Notes: generated by a model from the sequence alone, not told the origin. A stretch of 64,000 bases of DNA from Streptomyces sp. ISL-100 (GCF_018614615.1 NZ_JAGGOK010000111.1:1-64000); one strand, 5' to 3'. Counted from the stretch's first letter, positions 54,020-63,424 are shown. A program made the numbers and translations.

Positions 54020-55117
54020 ATGAGGGGCTTGGGGAAGACGAGACGGATGGTTTCGCTGGGACTGTGCGGGGCGGCGCTGGCAGCAGCCTTAGCGGCGTCG
54101 GCGCAGGCGAACGTACAGGCGAACGTGCAAACGAACGGGAACGCGCCCGGCTGGCAGCTGAAGGACACCGGTAAGAACGACGTACGGTTCCGGGGCCTGG
54201 CTGCGGTCAGCAGGAAGACCGCGTGGGTGGCGGGATCAAAGGGCACGGTGCTGCGTACGTCTGACGGCGGCCGCACCTGGCGCGATGTATCGCCGCTGAG
54301 CGCAGGGGGGCTGGAGTTTCGCGACATCGAGGCTTTCGATGCCCGGCGCGCTGTGGTGTTGGCGATCGGCGAGGGGGAGGCGTCCAGGGTCTTCCGTACG
54401 GCGGACGGCGGCGAGACCTGGACCGAGACCTTCCGCAACACCGACCCGAGGGCTTTCTACGACTGCGTCACCTTCTTCGACAGCCGCAACGGTCTCGCGA
54501 TGAGCGACCCGGTCGACGGCAAGTACCGCATCCTGTCCACCGGCGACGGCGGCAAGTCGTGGACCGTCCTGCCGAACGCGGGCATGCCGGCTGCGGAGCC
54601 CGGCGAGGCGGGGTTCGCGGCGAGCGGCCAGTGCCTGGTCAGCGCCGGGCCACGGGACGTATGGCTCGCCACGGGCGGCGGCGCCACGGGCCGGGTGCTG
54701 CACTCCGCCGACCGCGGCCTGACCTGGACCGCCACGGATGCCACCATCCCGGCGGGCGACCCGGCGCGCGGCGTGTTCGGCCTCGCCTTCCGCGACCGCG
54801 ACCACGGCATCGCGGTCGGCGGCGACTACCGCGCGGGCCAGGCGTCACCCAAGGCGGCGGCGGTGACCGCCGACGGCGGCACGACCTGGCACCGGTCGAA
54901 GACGCCACCGCCGGCATACCGCTCGGGCGTGACCTGGCTGCCGCACACCAAGTCCGGCGCGCTGGCGGTCGGCCCCACGGGGACGGACCTCACACTGGAC
55001 GGCGGCCGCAACTGGCGAACGATCGACACCGGCTCGTACGACACGGTGGACTGCGCACCCGACTTCGGCTGCTGGGCATCGGGCGAAAAGGGCCGAGTGG
55101 CCCGCCTCCAGCTCTGA
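54020..55117 (+). CDS. secreted BNR/YCF48-type beta-propeller protein
   Basis: 365 residues with signal peptide (LGLCGAALAAALAASAQANV). Five to six propeller blades with Asp-box-like turns: LRTSDGGRTWRDVSP, FRTADGGETWTETF, LSTGDGGKSWTVLP, LHSADRGLTWTATD, VTADGGTTWHRS. Usually labelled oxidoreductase in databases, but no cofactor or catalytic residues are seen, so photosystem II assembly factor-like/BNR-repeat is safer. ATG at 54020. Divergent from the SsgA-like gene. Confidence 0.82.
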   Translation: MRGLGKTRRMVSLGLCGAALAAALAASAQANVQANVQTNGNAPGWQLKDTGKNDVRFRGLAAVSRKTAWVAGSKGTVLRTSDGGRTWRDVSPLSAGGLEFRDIEAFDARRAVVLAIGEGEASRVFRTADGGETWTETFRNTDPRAFYDCVTFFDSRNGLAMSDPVDGKYRILSTGDGGKSWTVLPNAGMPAAEPGEAGFAASGQCLVSAGPRDVWLATGGGATGRVLHSADRGLTWTATDATIPAGDPARGVFGLAFRDRDHGIAVGGDYRAGQASPKAAAVTADGGTTWHRSKTPPPAYRSGVTWLPHTKSGALAVGPTGTDLTLDGGRNWRTIDTGSYDTVDCAPDFGCWASGEKGRVARLQL

Positions 55118-55189
55118 CCGGCCCACCGCCTCGGGCGCCGGCGGCGGGACGGGCCGGCGTCTCGGACGGGCGGTGGAGGCCGGCCTGCC

Positions 55190-56095
55190 CCCGGCGCTGC
55201 GACTTTGCCGAGTGCGGGGCGCTGCCCGGGGCCCCGGTCCTCAATCGCCGGACGGGCTGGTTTCCGGACCGGGGCGGAGGGGAGGGTGTCCCGCCATGTG
55301 GGGGCGCTGGTACTGAGTGGCCGGATGGGGGTTCCGCACCGCCGGAGGAGACCAAGTGGCCTGCCGCCTGCGGGCGCCGGCTGGGGCGCCGGCCCTCAAC
55401 GGCCGGACGGGGTGGCTTCCGGATGGGGGTGGAGGCCCGGTTGCGCCGGCGTCTGCGGCTTTGCCGCGTGCGGGGCCGCTGCCCCGGGCGGGGGTGGGGC
55501 TGAGGCGCCCCGCCGTGTGTGGGGTGCTGGCTGGGGGCGCTGGTCCTCAATGGTCGGACGGGCTGGTTTCCGCACCGGGGGTGGAGGCCAGGTGCGCCGA
55601 CGCTGCGACTTTGCCGCGTGCGGGGCGCTGCCCGGGGCCCCGGTGCTCAATCGCCGGACAGGCCGAAAGGTCGATGCATGCGGACAGTTCAGCCCCGAGT
55701 AGGGCCGCAGTTGCGCCGGGCAGGCCGTTCGCATCGGGCAAAGCCGAGCTCCGCCGGCCAGGTCAGGCTCCTGCTTGGCAGGGTTGCGATCCCGCCGGGC
55801 GAGTCCGGGCTTGCGTCGGGCGGGGGGAGCTCCTGGGTGGCTGGATCAGGCAGGCTCCGGCCGGGCTGGTTACGCGTCCGCCGGCCAGGGTCAGGTCCTT
55901 GCGGGAGGGCAAGTTCTGTCGGGTGAGTCCGGGCTTGCGGCGGGTCAGGCAAGCCGCTGCGTGGGTGGATCAAGTTCCGGTTCGGCAGGTCACGGCTCCG
56001 ACGGCAAAGGCCCGGCCTTGGGCAGGCATGGCTCGGCCCTGTCGTCGGGGCAAGTCCTGCTCGGCACTATCGAGCCCTTCCGGCGATTGAGGACA
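55190..56095. repeat. cluster of degenerate intergenic repeats
   Basis: About five partial copies of the window's repeat: GGTCCTCAATCGCCGGACGG-type cores near 55237, 55390, 55546 and 55645 in one orientation, and one inverted (CTTCCGGCGATTGAGGA) near 56072. In between, 55670-56050, a looser repetition of GCCGGGC and GTCCGGGCTTGCG units occurs. Open frames here are repeat artefacts and none is supported. The whole interval 55118-56152 has no gene. Confidence 0.65.
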
Positions 56096-56152
56096 TAACG
56101 CCCGTAGTGCGTCCGGGGCCCCAGACCTATGCCGGAGACCTACGCCGGAGAC

Positions 56153-56452
56153 CTACGCCGGCAACTGCTGCCGGTACGGGGCCAGTCCCGGCGCCGTCTT
56201 CGTTGCCACGAATTCGGTGATCCGGTACGCGCAGACCCCCGCCACCGTGAACGGATCCGCCGCCGCGATCTCCTCTATCCGAGCCCGGTCGTCCGCGACG
56301 GCCAGAATCACTCCGCCGTCACGCGGCTGCTTTCGCCCCGAGGCGATGAAAACCCCCGCCTCGTACTGCGCGTTCAGCCACGCCACATGCGCTTCCATCA
56401 GCTCGTCGACGCGCTCGACGGGTGCGGTGTAGGTCAACTCCAGTACGAACAT
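56153..56452 (-). CDS. YciI-like small protein
   Basis: 99 residues. MFVLELTYTAPVERVDELME, HVAWLNAQYEAGVFIASG and FTVAGVCAYRITEF match the YciI fold, with His and Asp (EAHVAWL, ADDRARIEE) at the family's putative active site. The function is not known; members of this group may be dehydrogenases or sensors. ATG at 56452, divergent from nfi with only 33 bp between starts. A 13-bp repeat GCCGGAGACCTAC lies over its stop. Confidence 0.82.
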   Translation of the reverse strand: MFVLELTYTAPVERVDELMEAHVAWLNAQYEAGVFIASGRKQPRDGGVILAVADDRARIEEIAAADPFTVAGVCAYRITEFVATKTAPGLAPYRQQLPA

Positions 56453-56485
56453 GACCGCCAGGCTACCGCGTACGCTCTGACGACT

Positions 56486-57187
56486 ATGAAGAGCCTCCGT
56501 GCCCCCGCCGACGAAGCCGAAGCCCGAGCGATCCAGGACGAACTCCGCACCCGGGTCGTACTCGATGAGCCCGGACCGCCCCCCGGCACCGGCCTCGTCA
56601 CGGGTGTGGACGTGGCGTACGACGACGAGCGTGACATCGTCGCCGCGGCGGCCGTCGTCCTCGACGCCGCGACGCTCACCATCGTGGAGGAGGCCACGGC
56701 GGTCGGCCGCGTCGCCTTCCCCTACGTCCCCGGCCTGCTTGCCTTCCGGGAACTCCCCACGGTGCTCGCCGCCCTCGAATCCCTGACGGCGGACCCGGGC
56801 CTCGTGGTCTGCGACGGATACGGACAGGCTCACCCGCGCCGCTTCGGCCTGGCCAGTCACCTCGGCGTCGTGACGGGCCTCGCGACCATCGGCGTAGCCA
56901 AGAACCCCTTCACCTTCACCTACGAGCAGCCGGGCCCCCGCCGCGGCGCCGAGTCGCCCCTCCTCGACGAGGCGGGCGAAGAAGTGGGCCGCGCGCTGCG
57001 CACCCAGGACGGCGTGAAGCCGGTCTTCGTCTCCGTCGGCCACCGCGTGAGCCTGGACAACGCCTGCGCGCACACACTGCGCCTCGCGCCCGGCTTCCGG
57101 CTCCCGGAGTCGACGCGCGCGGCGGACGCTCTGTGCCGCCGTGCCCTGCGCGATGCGATTGGTGCGGATTTCGGAACAACCACGTAA
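56486..57187 (+). CDS. nfi: endonuclease V
   Basis: 233 residues; cuts DNA one nucleotide 3' to deoxyinosine. Catalytic Asp in GVDVAYDDE, then FPYVPGLLAFRELPTVLAAL, and the second metal-site acid in VVCDGYGQAHPRRFGLASHL; GVAKNPF follows. All key motifs are intact. ATG at 56486. Repair theme is shared with the ligase/polymerase pair at 27-29 kb, but there is no physical link. Confidence 0.93.
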   Translation: MKSLRAPADEAEARAIQDELRTRVVLDEPGPPPGTGLVTGVDVAYDDERDIVAAAAVVLDAATLTIVEEATAVGRVAFPYVPGLLAFRELPTVLAALESLTADPGLVVCDGYGQAHPRRFGLASHLGVVTGLATIGVAKNPFTFTYEQPGPRRGAESPLLDEAGEEVGRALRTQDGVKPVFVSVGHRVSLDNACAHTLRLAPGFRLPESTRAADALCRRALRDAIGADFGTTT

Positions 57188-57238
57188 CTGAGTATCTGTA
57201 CGGATGTTTGAACAGGCGCAATGGGACAAGGTGATCGT

Positions 57239-57460
57239 ATGACTGCATACACGCGCCCTGAGTACCTCGACCACCTGGACCACCTCGACCACTTCGACCA
57301 CCCCACACACCCCGGGCCGCCCAGGCCGGCGGTCGAATCTGTGACCGTCCACCGCGCCGGTCGCCGTACGAACATGGTCATTCTGGTCGGCGGCCTGGCC
57401 GCACTCGCGTGGACCGGCGGGATGATCTACACCATCGCGGGCTGGATCAGCGGTAGCTGA
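57239..57460 (+). CDS. small membrane protein with His-Asp repeats
   Basis: 73 residues. N-terminal (YLDHLDHLDHFDHPTHPG) is a run of D-H-L units rich in His/Asp, then a basic stretch and one C-terminal membrane helix (MVILVGGLAALAWTGGMIYT). AAGG is 7 nt before the ATG at 57239. The His/Asp motif could bind metal on one face of the membrane; no family recognised. Confidence 0.65.
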   Translation: MTAYTRPEYLDHLDHLDHFDHPTHPGPPRPAVESVTVHRAGRRTNMVILVGGLAALAWTGGMIYTIAGWISGS

Positions 57461-57476
57461 AGGCACCTCGCACGCG

Positions 57477-58664
57477 TCACTCCCGCACGGCCGCGACCCG
57501 GAACCTCACCCCCGCCGCCATCAGCCGCTTCAGCAGTGCGTCGCCCATCGCCACCGCCGTCGTCACCTGCCCGGACGTCGCAGGCAGCTCGTCGAAGGCC
57601 AGGCACAGTACCGATTCGGCCAGCATCTTCGCCGTCTCGTCGTAGCCGGGGTCGCCCCCCGACACCTCGGTGAACACCCGGCGCCCGCCGCCCTCGCCGA
57701 CGAAGCGCACGGTGAACCAACTCCGGCCCCTGCGTTCCTCATCGGGCCCCGAACCCGCCGCGTACCGGCTCATCAGCCACGCGCGCGCCGCCGGGATCTG
57801 AGCCAGCGCGAACGCGGTCCCCACCGCCGCCACCCCGCCGACCGCGACCGGCAGCCACTTCACCGCCGCGTAGTGCCGGTAGCGGAAGTCCGGCCCGTAC
57901 CGATCGAGCGCGGCCGCCGAACGGGCCACCACCTGCGGGTCGATGGTCGCCAGCGGCAGCGCCCACGTCCCCGTCTCGCGGCTGCGCCGCGGCGCACCGA
58001 TCGGGGCCCGCGCCCGCCGCCCCACCAGCCTCGGCTCGGACAGCCGCCGCTCCTTCGCGGCCCGCAGCGTCTGCCGCCCGCGCCCGAACGCGGTCATCGC
58101 GGAGGCGAAGGTGCCGCCCGAGAACATCGCGTTGGAGCGTACGAACCCGTCGATGCGCAGCGGTACGCCCTCTGGTAGCTGCTTGACCGTGAAGTACACG
58201 CCGAGGTCGTGCGGGATCGAGTCGAAGCCGCACGCGTGCACGATCCGCGCCCCCGTCTCCCGCGCCCGCGCGTCGTACGCCAGATACATCCGGTCGGCGA
58301 ACTCCGGCTCGCCCGACAGGTCCGCGTAGTCCGTCCCCGCGTCGGCGCAGGCGGCGACGAGCTCTTCGCCGTACAGGACGTACGGGCCGACAGTCGTCGC
58401 CAGCACCCGCGTGCTGCCGGCGAGTTCGCGCAGCGATGCGGGGTCAGCCGCGTCGGCGTGCAGGATGGGAAGGGTCGCACAGGCCGGATTGACCGCGATG
58501 AGCCGCTCGCGCAGCTTCTCCAGCTTTGCGGGGCTACGCCCGGCTATCGCCCAGCGGCAGTCGGCCGGTGCGTGCGCGGCGAGGTACTCCGCGGTCAGTT
58601 CCCCGACGAAGCCCGTGGCCCCGAAAAGCACGATGTCGTACGTGCGCCGAACCGTCTCGTTCAT
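57477..58664 (-). CDS. saccharopine dehydrogenase-like/trans-acting enoyl reductase family protein
   Basis: 395 residues. N-terminal NAD(P)-binding GATGFVGELTAEYLA, WAIAGRSPAKLEKLRER, and TTVGPYVLYGEELVAACADA fit the actinobacterial group around M. tuberculosis Rv2449c/Rv2953 (enoyl reductase in phenolic lipid synthesis). The catalytic domain of true saccharopine dehydrogenase is not complete. Near the end, a single possible membrane helix (LPVAVGGVAAVGTAFALAQI). It is divergent from the acyl-CoA operon, with 132 bp between starts, hinting at lipid metabolism. Confidence 0.85.
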   Translation of the reverse strand: MNETVRRTYDIVLFGATGFVGELTAEYLAAHAPADCRWAIAGRSPAKLEKLRERLIAVNPACATLPILHADAADPASLRELAGSTRVLATTVGPYVLYGEELVAACADAGTDYADLSGEPEFADRMYLAYDARARETGARIVHACGFDSIPHDLGVYFTVKQLPEGVPLRIDGFVRSNAMFSGGTFASAMTAFGRGRQTLRAAKERRLSEPRLVGRRARAPIGAPRRSRETGTWALPLATIDPQVVARSAAALDRYGPDFRYRHYAAVKWLPVAVGGVAAVGTAFALAQIPAARAWLMSRYAAGSGPDEERRGRSWFTVRFVGEGGGRRVFTEVSGGDPGYDETAKMLAESVLCLAFDELPATSGQVTTAVAMGDALLKRLMAAGVRFRVAAVRE

Positions 58665-58758
58665 GGGGGCAGAGGGTAGCGGTGATCGCCGGTAAAAAGA
58701 ACTAAGCGCTTGCTCGCCCCAAGGGCTTGTGCAGAGTGGAACACGTTCTTAGCATCAT

Positions 58759-58782
58759 TGATGTTACATCAGTTGTGTCACA
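58759..58782. promoter_or_regulatory. two adjacent palindromes before the acyl-CoA operon
   Basis: TGATGTTACATCA (58759-58771) is a perfect palindrome with six-base arms; TGTGTCACA (58774-58782) is another with four-base arms, three bases on. They lie 15-38 bp before the CoA-transferase start, where a TetR- or GntR-type fatty acid regulator could block transcription. Confidence 0.5.
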
Positions 58783-58796
58783 TTGCTGGGGGCTTG

Positions 58797-59945
58797 ATGA
58801 CAGCGACAGGGAACGGCCCGCTCTCCGGAGTGCGCGTGGTGGAACTGGCGGGAATCGGCCCCGGCCCCTTCGCCGCCATGCTCCTCGCCGACCTCGGCGC
58901 CGACGTGGTCCGCGTGGACCGCCCCGGCGGCGCGGGCCTGGGCATTGATCCGGCGTACGACCTCACCAACCGCAACAAGCGCTCGGTGATCGTCGACCTC
59001 AAGTCCGCCACCGGACCGGCCCAGGTGCTCGACCTCGTCGAGCGCGCCGACGTACTCATCGAGGGCTACCGCCCCGGCGTCGCCGAGCGCCTCGGAGTCG
59101 GCCCCGACGCCTGCCTGGCCCGAAATCCGCGGCTTGTGTACGGGCGGATGACGGGCTGGGGCCAGGAGGGCCCGCTTACTCAGCGCGCCGGCCACGACAT
59201 CGCGTACATCGCCCTCACCGGCACACTCGGCATGTTCGGCAAGCCGGACGAGCCGCCCACCGTCCCCGCGAACCTCGTCGGCGACTACGCGGGCGGTTCG
59301 CTCTATCTCGTCATCGGCGTCCTCGCGGCGCTCCAGCACGCCCGTACGGAAGGTGGCGCCGGCCAGGTCGTCGACGCCGCGATCGTGGACGGCGCGGCCC
59401 ATCTCGCCACGATGATTCACGGGATGGTGGCGGCCGGCGGGTGGCAGGACCGGCGCGCGTCCAATCTTCTCGACGGCGGATGTCCCTTCTACGGCAATTA
59501 CGAGACATCGGACGGCCAGTACATGGCGGTGGGCGCGCTGGAGCCCCAGTTCTACGCCGAGTTCACCCGCCTCCTCGGACTCGACAAGGCCGAGGCGGAC
59601 GCCCGCCGCGACATGGCCCGCTGGGGCGAGCTGCGCGACGTGATCGCCGCCCGCTTCAGGACGAAGACGCGCGACGAGTGGACCGCCGCCTTCGAGGGCT
59701 CCGACGCCTGCGTCGCCCCCGTCCTCTCCCTGCGCGAGGCCCCCTCCCACCCGCACCTCGCAGCCCGTTCCACCTTCATCACCCACGGCGGCATCACGCA
59801 GCCCGCGCCCGCGCCGCGCTTCTCGGCCACGCCGGGGGCCGTGCGTTGCGGCCCTGCCCGGCCCGGCGCGGACACTGCCGAAGTGGCCCGCGACTGGGAC
59901 GTACCAAGCATCGAGAAGGTCATCGACGAGGACGGCGCCCAATAA
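58797..59945 (+). CDS. CaiB/BaiF CoA-transferase family protein
   Basis: 382 residues, first gene of the acyl-CoA operon. Family motifs: GVRVVELAGIGPGPFAAMLL, GADVVRVDRPGG, NRNKRSVIVDLK, the catalytic Asp in AGHDIAYIALTG. These enzymes move CoA between acids or racemise 2-methylacyl-CoAs. The latter (alpha-methylacyl-CoA racemase) would suit branched-chain or sterol side-chain breakdown. ATG at 58797. Its stop is followed within a base by the next start, so the operon is tight. Confidence 0.88.
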   Translation: MTATGNGPLSGVRVVELAGIGPGPFAAMLLADLGADVVRVDRPGGAGLGIDPAYDLTNRNKRSVIVDLKSATGPAQVLDLVERADVLIEGYRPGVAERLGVGPDACLARNPRLVYGRMTGWGQEGPLTQRAGHDIAYIALTGTLGMFGKPDEPPTVPANLVGDYAGGSLYLVIGVLAALQHARTEGGAGQVVDAAIVDGAAHLATMIHGMVAAGGWQDRRASNLLDGGCPFYGNYETSDGQYMAVGALEPQFYAEFTRLLGLDKAEADARRDMARWGELRDVIAARFRTKTRDEWTAAFEGSDACVAPVLSLREAPSHPHLAARSTFITHGGITQPAPAPRFSATPGAVRCGPARPGADTAEVARDWDVPSIEKVIDEDGAQ

Positions 59946-60971
59946 ATGGAACTCTCCCTGCCGCTCAACTACGCGGGCGACCCGCGCGCCGCCTGCGACC
60001 AGGTCGCCGCGCTGGAGTCGGCCGGCCTGGACGCCGTCTGGGTGGCCGAGGCGTACGGCTTCGACTCCCCGACGATCATGGGCTATCTGGCGGCCCGAAC
60101 CGAGCGCATGAAAATCGGCGCCGCGATCCTCAACGTCTACTCCCGCACCCCCGCCCTCATCGCCCAGACCGGCGCCGGACTCGACGCGATCTCCGGCGGC
60201 CGGGCGCTGCTCGGGCTCGGCGCCTCGGGCCCGCAGGTCGTCGAGGGCTGGCACGGCAAGCCGTACGACAAGCCGCTCGGCCGTACCCGCGAAACCGTCG
60301 AACTGTGCCGCCGCATCTGGAAGCGCGAGGTCATCGACCACCACGGCATCACCGACATGCCGCTGCCCAAGGAAAAGGGCGGCAAGCTCGGCAAGCCGCT
60401 CAAGATCCTCACCAGGCCCGTCCGCGACGAGATCCCTGTTTACGTCGCCTCGCTCGGCCCGGCCAACGTGAAGCTGACCGCCGAGATCGCCGACGGCTGG
60501 CTGCCGACGCTCTTCCTCCCGGAGAAGGCCCAGCAGGTGTGGGGAAGCGCCTTGGCCGAGGGCGCCGCGCAGCGCGACCCCTCCCTCGGCCCGCTCCAGA
60601 CCGTGGCCGGCGGACTGCTCGCCATCGGCGAGGACGCGGCGGCCGCACGGGACCTGGCCCGCCCGCAGATCGCGCTGTACGTCGGCGGGATGGGCGCCAG
60701 GGGCAAGAACTTCTACAACGACCTCGCCGTCGCCTACGGCTACGAGGCCGAAGCCGCGAAGATCCAGGACCTCTACCTCTCCGGGAAGAAGAAGGAAGCG
60801 GAGGCCGCCGTCCCCGACGAGTTCTGCGAACTCATGTCGCTGTGCGGTCCCGAGAGTTACGTACGTGAGCGTGTCGAGGCGTTCCGCGCGGCGGGCGTCA
60901 CCATGCTCAACGTCATTCCCGTCGGCCCCGAGCCGGCCAAGTTGATCGAAACCGTCAAGGGCTGGCTGTAG
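59946..60971 (+). CDS. LLM-class F420-dependent oxidoreductase
   Basis: 341 residues, luciferase-like (alpha/beta)8 barrel: AALESAGLDAVWVAEAYGFD, MKIGAAILNVYSRTPALIAQ, GRALLGLGASGPQVVEGWHG, PVYVASLGPANVKLTAEIAD. The group uses F420 or FMN as a hydride carrier; the F420 class is assigned by likeness and by the actinobacterial host. In this place it may act on an acyl-CoA or related substrate. Starts at once after the CoA-transferase stop and ends 15 bp before the dehydrogenase start. Confidence 0.88.
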   Translation: MELSLPLNYAGDPRAACDQVAALESAGLDAVWVAEAYGFDSPTIMGYLAARTERMKIGAAILNVYSRTPALIAQTGAGLDAISGGRALLGLGASGPQVVEGWHGKPYDKPLGRTRETVELCRRIWKREVIDHHGITDMPLPKEKGGKLGKPLKILTRPVRDEIPVYVASLGPANVKLTAEIADGWLPTLFLPEKAQQVWGSALAEGAAQRDPSLGPLQTVAGGLLAIGEDAAAARDLARPQIALYVGGMGARGKNFYNDLAVAYGYEAEAAKIQDLYLSGKKKEAEAAVPDEFCELMSLCGPESYVRERVEAFRAAGVTMLNVIPVGPEPAKLIETVKGWL

Positions 60972-60986
60972 AGGCAGGAGACAGAG

Positions 60987-62129
60987 TTGAAGCGTCAGAT
61001 CTTCACCGCGGAGCACGAGGCCTTCCGGGAGACGGTGCGCACCTTCCTGGCGAAGGAAGTGACGCCGTACTACGAACAATGGGAGAAGGACGGCATCGTC
61101 AGCCGCGAGGCGTGGCTGGCGGCAGGAAAGCAGGGGCTGCTCGGTCTCGCCGTACCGGAGGAGTACGGGGGCGGCGGGAACGCCGACTTCCGCTACAGCG
61201 CCGTACTGGCCGAGGAGTTCACCCGCGCGGGCGCCGCCGGGCTCGCGCTCGGGCTGCACAACGACATCATCGGCCCGTACCTCACCGGCCTTGCGACCGA
61301 CGAGCAGAAGCGGCGCTGGCTGCCCGGCTTCTGCTCCGGCGAGACGATCACCGCCATCGCGATGACCGAGCCGGGCGCGGGCTCCGACCTCCAGGGAATC
61401 GTCACGACGGCCGAGGACCGGGGCGACCACTGGGTGCTCAACGGCTCGAAGACCTTCATCTCCAACGGCATTCTCGCCGACCTGGTGATCGTCGTCGCCA
61501 AGACCTCGCCCGAGGGCGGCGCCAAGGGCCTGTCCCTGCTCGTCGTGGAGCGCGGCGCCGAAGGCTTCGAGCGCGGGCGCAATCTCGACAAGATCGGCCA
61601 GAAGTCCCAGGACACCGCCGAGCTCTTCTTCAACGACGTACGCGTCCCGAAGGAGAACCTGCTCGGCGAGCTCGACGGCGCCTTCATCCATCTGATGACC
61701 AACCTGGCACAGGAGCGCATGGGCATCGCGGTCGCCGGGATCGCCGCGGCCGAGCACCTGCTGGAGATCACCACGACGTACGTCAAGGAGCGCGAGGCGT
61801 TCGGGCGGCCGCTGTCCAAGCTCCAGTACATCCGCTTCGAGATCGCGGAGATGGCCACCGAGTGCGCCGTCACCCGTACGTTCCTCGACCGCTGCATCGT
61901 CGACCACTCGAACGGGGAGCTCGACGCGGTCCACGCGTCGATGGCCAAGTGGTGGGCCACCGAACTCCAGAAGCGGGTGGCCGACCGCTGCCTGCAACTG
62001 CACGGCGGATACGGCTATATGACCGAATATCGCGTCGCGAAGGCCTTCACTGACGGCCGTATCCAGACGATTTACGGTGGTACGACCGAGATCATGAAGG
62101 AAATCATCGGCCGGTCGCTGCTCGCCTGA
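60987..62129 (+). CDS. acyl-CoA dehydrogenase
   Basis: 380 residues from the TTG at 60987 (AGGAG 7 nt before). FAD-binding motif TAIAMTEPGAGSDLQGIVTT, the C-terminal catalytic base Glu region (YRVAKAFTDGRIQTIYGGTT, Glu in the TTEIMKEIIGR end) and LHGGYGYM are typical. Oxidises acyl-CoA to trans-2-enoyl-CoA; chain-length choice is unknown. Third gene in the operon. Confidence 0.93.
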   Translation: MKRQIFTAEHEAFRETVRTFLAKEVTPYYEQWEKDGIVSREAWLAAGKQGLLGLAVPEEYGGGGNADFRYSAVLAEEFTRAGAAGLALGLHNDIIGPYLTGLATDEQKRRWLPGFCSGETITAIAMTEPGAGSDLQGIVTTAEDRGDHWVLNGSKTFISNGILADLVIVVAKTSPEGGAKGLSLLVVERGAEGFERGRNLDKIGQKSQDTAELFFNDVRVPKENLLGELDGAFIHLMTNLAQERMGIAVAGIAAAEHLLEITTTYVKEREAFGRPLSKLQYIRFEIAEMATECAVTRTFLDRCIVDHSNGELDAVHASMAKWWATELQKRVADRCLQLHGGYGYMTEYRVAKAFTDGRIQTIYGGTTEIMKEIIGRSLLA

Positions 62130-62173
62130 CTCTCCCTGTTGTCACGTCACGTAATCCTCGAAAGGCTGCTGTC

Positions 62174-63388
62174 TTGAGTACCGAAGCGTTTGTGTACGAC
62201 GCGATCCGCACCCCGCGCGGACGCGGCAAGGCCAATGGCGCCCTGCACGGCACCAAGCCGATCGACCTCGTCGTCGGCCTCATCCACGAAGTGACCCGGC
62301 GCTTCCCCGGCCTGGACCCGGCAGCCATCGACGACATCGTGCTGGGCGTCGTCGGCCCCGTCGGGGACCAGGGCTCGGACATCGCCCGTACCGCCGCGAT
62401 CGCCGCCGGACTGCCGGACACGGTCGCCGGCGTACAGGAGAACCGCTTCTGCGCCTCGGGCCTGGAGGCCGTCAACCTGGCCGCCATGAAGGTACGTTCG
62501 GGCTGGGAGGACCTGGTCCTCGCGGGCGGCGTCGAGTCGATGTCGCGCGTCCCGATGGGCTCGGACGGCGGCGCCTGGTTCGCCGACCCGATGACCAACT
62601 TCGAGAACGGCTTCGTCCCGCAGGGCATCGGCGCCGACCTCATCGCGACCATCGAGGGCTATTCACGGCGTGACGTCGACGAGTACGCCGCGATGTCGCA
62701 GGAGCGGGCCGCCGCTGCCTGGAAGGACAGCCGCTTCGAGCGCTCCGTCGTCCCCGTCCGGGACCGCAACGGCCTGGTCGTCCTCGACCACGACGAGCAC
62801 ATGCGCCCCGGTACGACGGCCGATTCGCTGGCCTCGCTCAAGCCGTCGTTCGCCGCGATCGGCGACATGGGCGGCTTCGACGCGGTGGCGCTCCAGAAGT
62901 ACCACTGGGTCGAGAAGATCGACCACGTACACCACGCGGGCAACTCGTCCGGCATCGTCGACGGCGCGGCACTCGTCGCGATCGGGACCAAGGAGGTCGG
63001 TGAGCGCTACGGCCTCACCCCCCGCGCCCGTATCGTCTCGGCGGCCGTCTCCGGCTCCGAGCCCACCATCATGCTGACGGGCCCCGCGCCCGCCACCCGC
63101 AAGGCGCTCGCCAAGGCGGGCCTGACCATCGACGACATCGACCTCGTCGAGATCAACGAGGCTTTCGCGGGCGTCGTCCTGCGCTTCGCCAAGGACATGG
63201 GGCTCTCCCTCGACAAGATCAACGTCAATGGCGGCGCCATCGCCATGGGCCACCCGCTGGGCGCCACCGGCGCGATGATCCTCGGCACCCTCGTCGACGA
63301 GCTGGAGCGACAGGACAAGCGGTACGGCCTCGCCACCCTGTGCGTCGGCGGCGGCATGGGTATCGCCACCGTCGTCGAGCGTGTCTGA
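62174..63388 (+). CDS. acetyl-CoA acyltransferase (thiolase)
   Basis: 404 residues; TTG start with AAAGG 8 nt before it. Active-site Cys in ENRFCASGLEAVN, His in GGAIAMGHPLGATGA and the C-terminal acid/base Cys in LATLCVGGGMG are all present. Completes each beta-oxidation round by cleaving 3-ketoacyl-CoA with CoA. It follows the dehydrogenase by 44 bp. Confidence 0.94.
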   Translation: MSTEAFVYDAIRTPRGRGKANGALHGTKPIDLVVGLIHEVTRRFPGLDPAAIDDIVLGVVGPVGDQGSDIARTAAIAAGLPDTVAGVQENRFCASGLEAVNLAAMKVRSGWEDLVLAGGVESMSRVPMGSDGGAWFADPMTNFENGFVPQGIGADLIATIEGYSRRDVDEYAAMSQERAAAAWKDSRFERSVVPVRDRNGLVVLDHDEHMRPGTTADSLASLKPSFAAIGDMGGFDAVALQKYHWVEKIDHVHHAGNSSGIVDGAALVAIGTKEVGERYGLTPRARIVSAAVSGSEPTIMLTGPAPATRKALAKAGLTIDDIDLVEINEAFAGVVLRFAKDMGLSLDKINVNGGAIAMGHPLGATGAMILGTLVDELERQDKRYGLATLCVGGGMGIATVVERV

Positions 63389-63424
63389 CCGTCCCGTCCC
63401 CACCCCTTACGGAGAACCCACAGC

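Noticed and set aside
55300..56095. Open frames of 100-257 codons in the repeat cluster
   Set aside because: They consist of repeated Gly/Arg/Pro-rich units from the degenerate intergenic repeats, with no ribosome site.
58764..62003. Very long antisense open frame (1,079 codons) across the acyl-CoA operon
   Set aside because: High-GC third-position bias makes long antisense frames common here; the plus strand encodes four recognisable, tightly spaced enzymes in this span.
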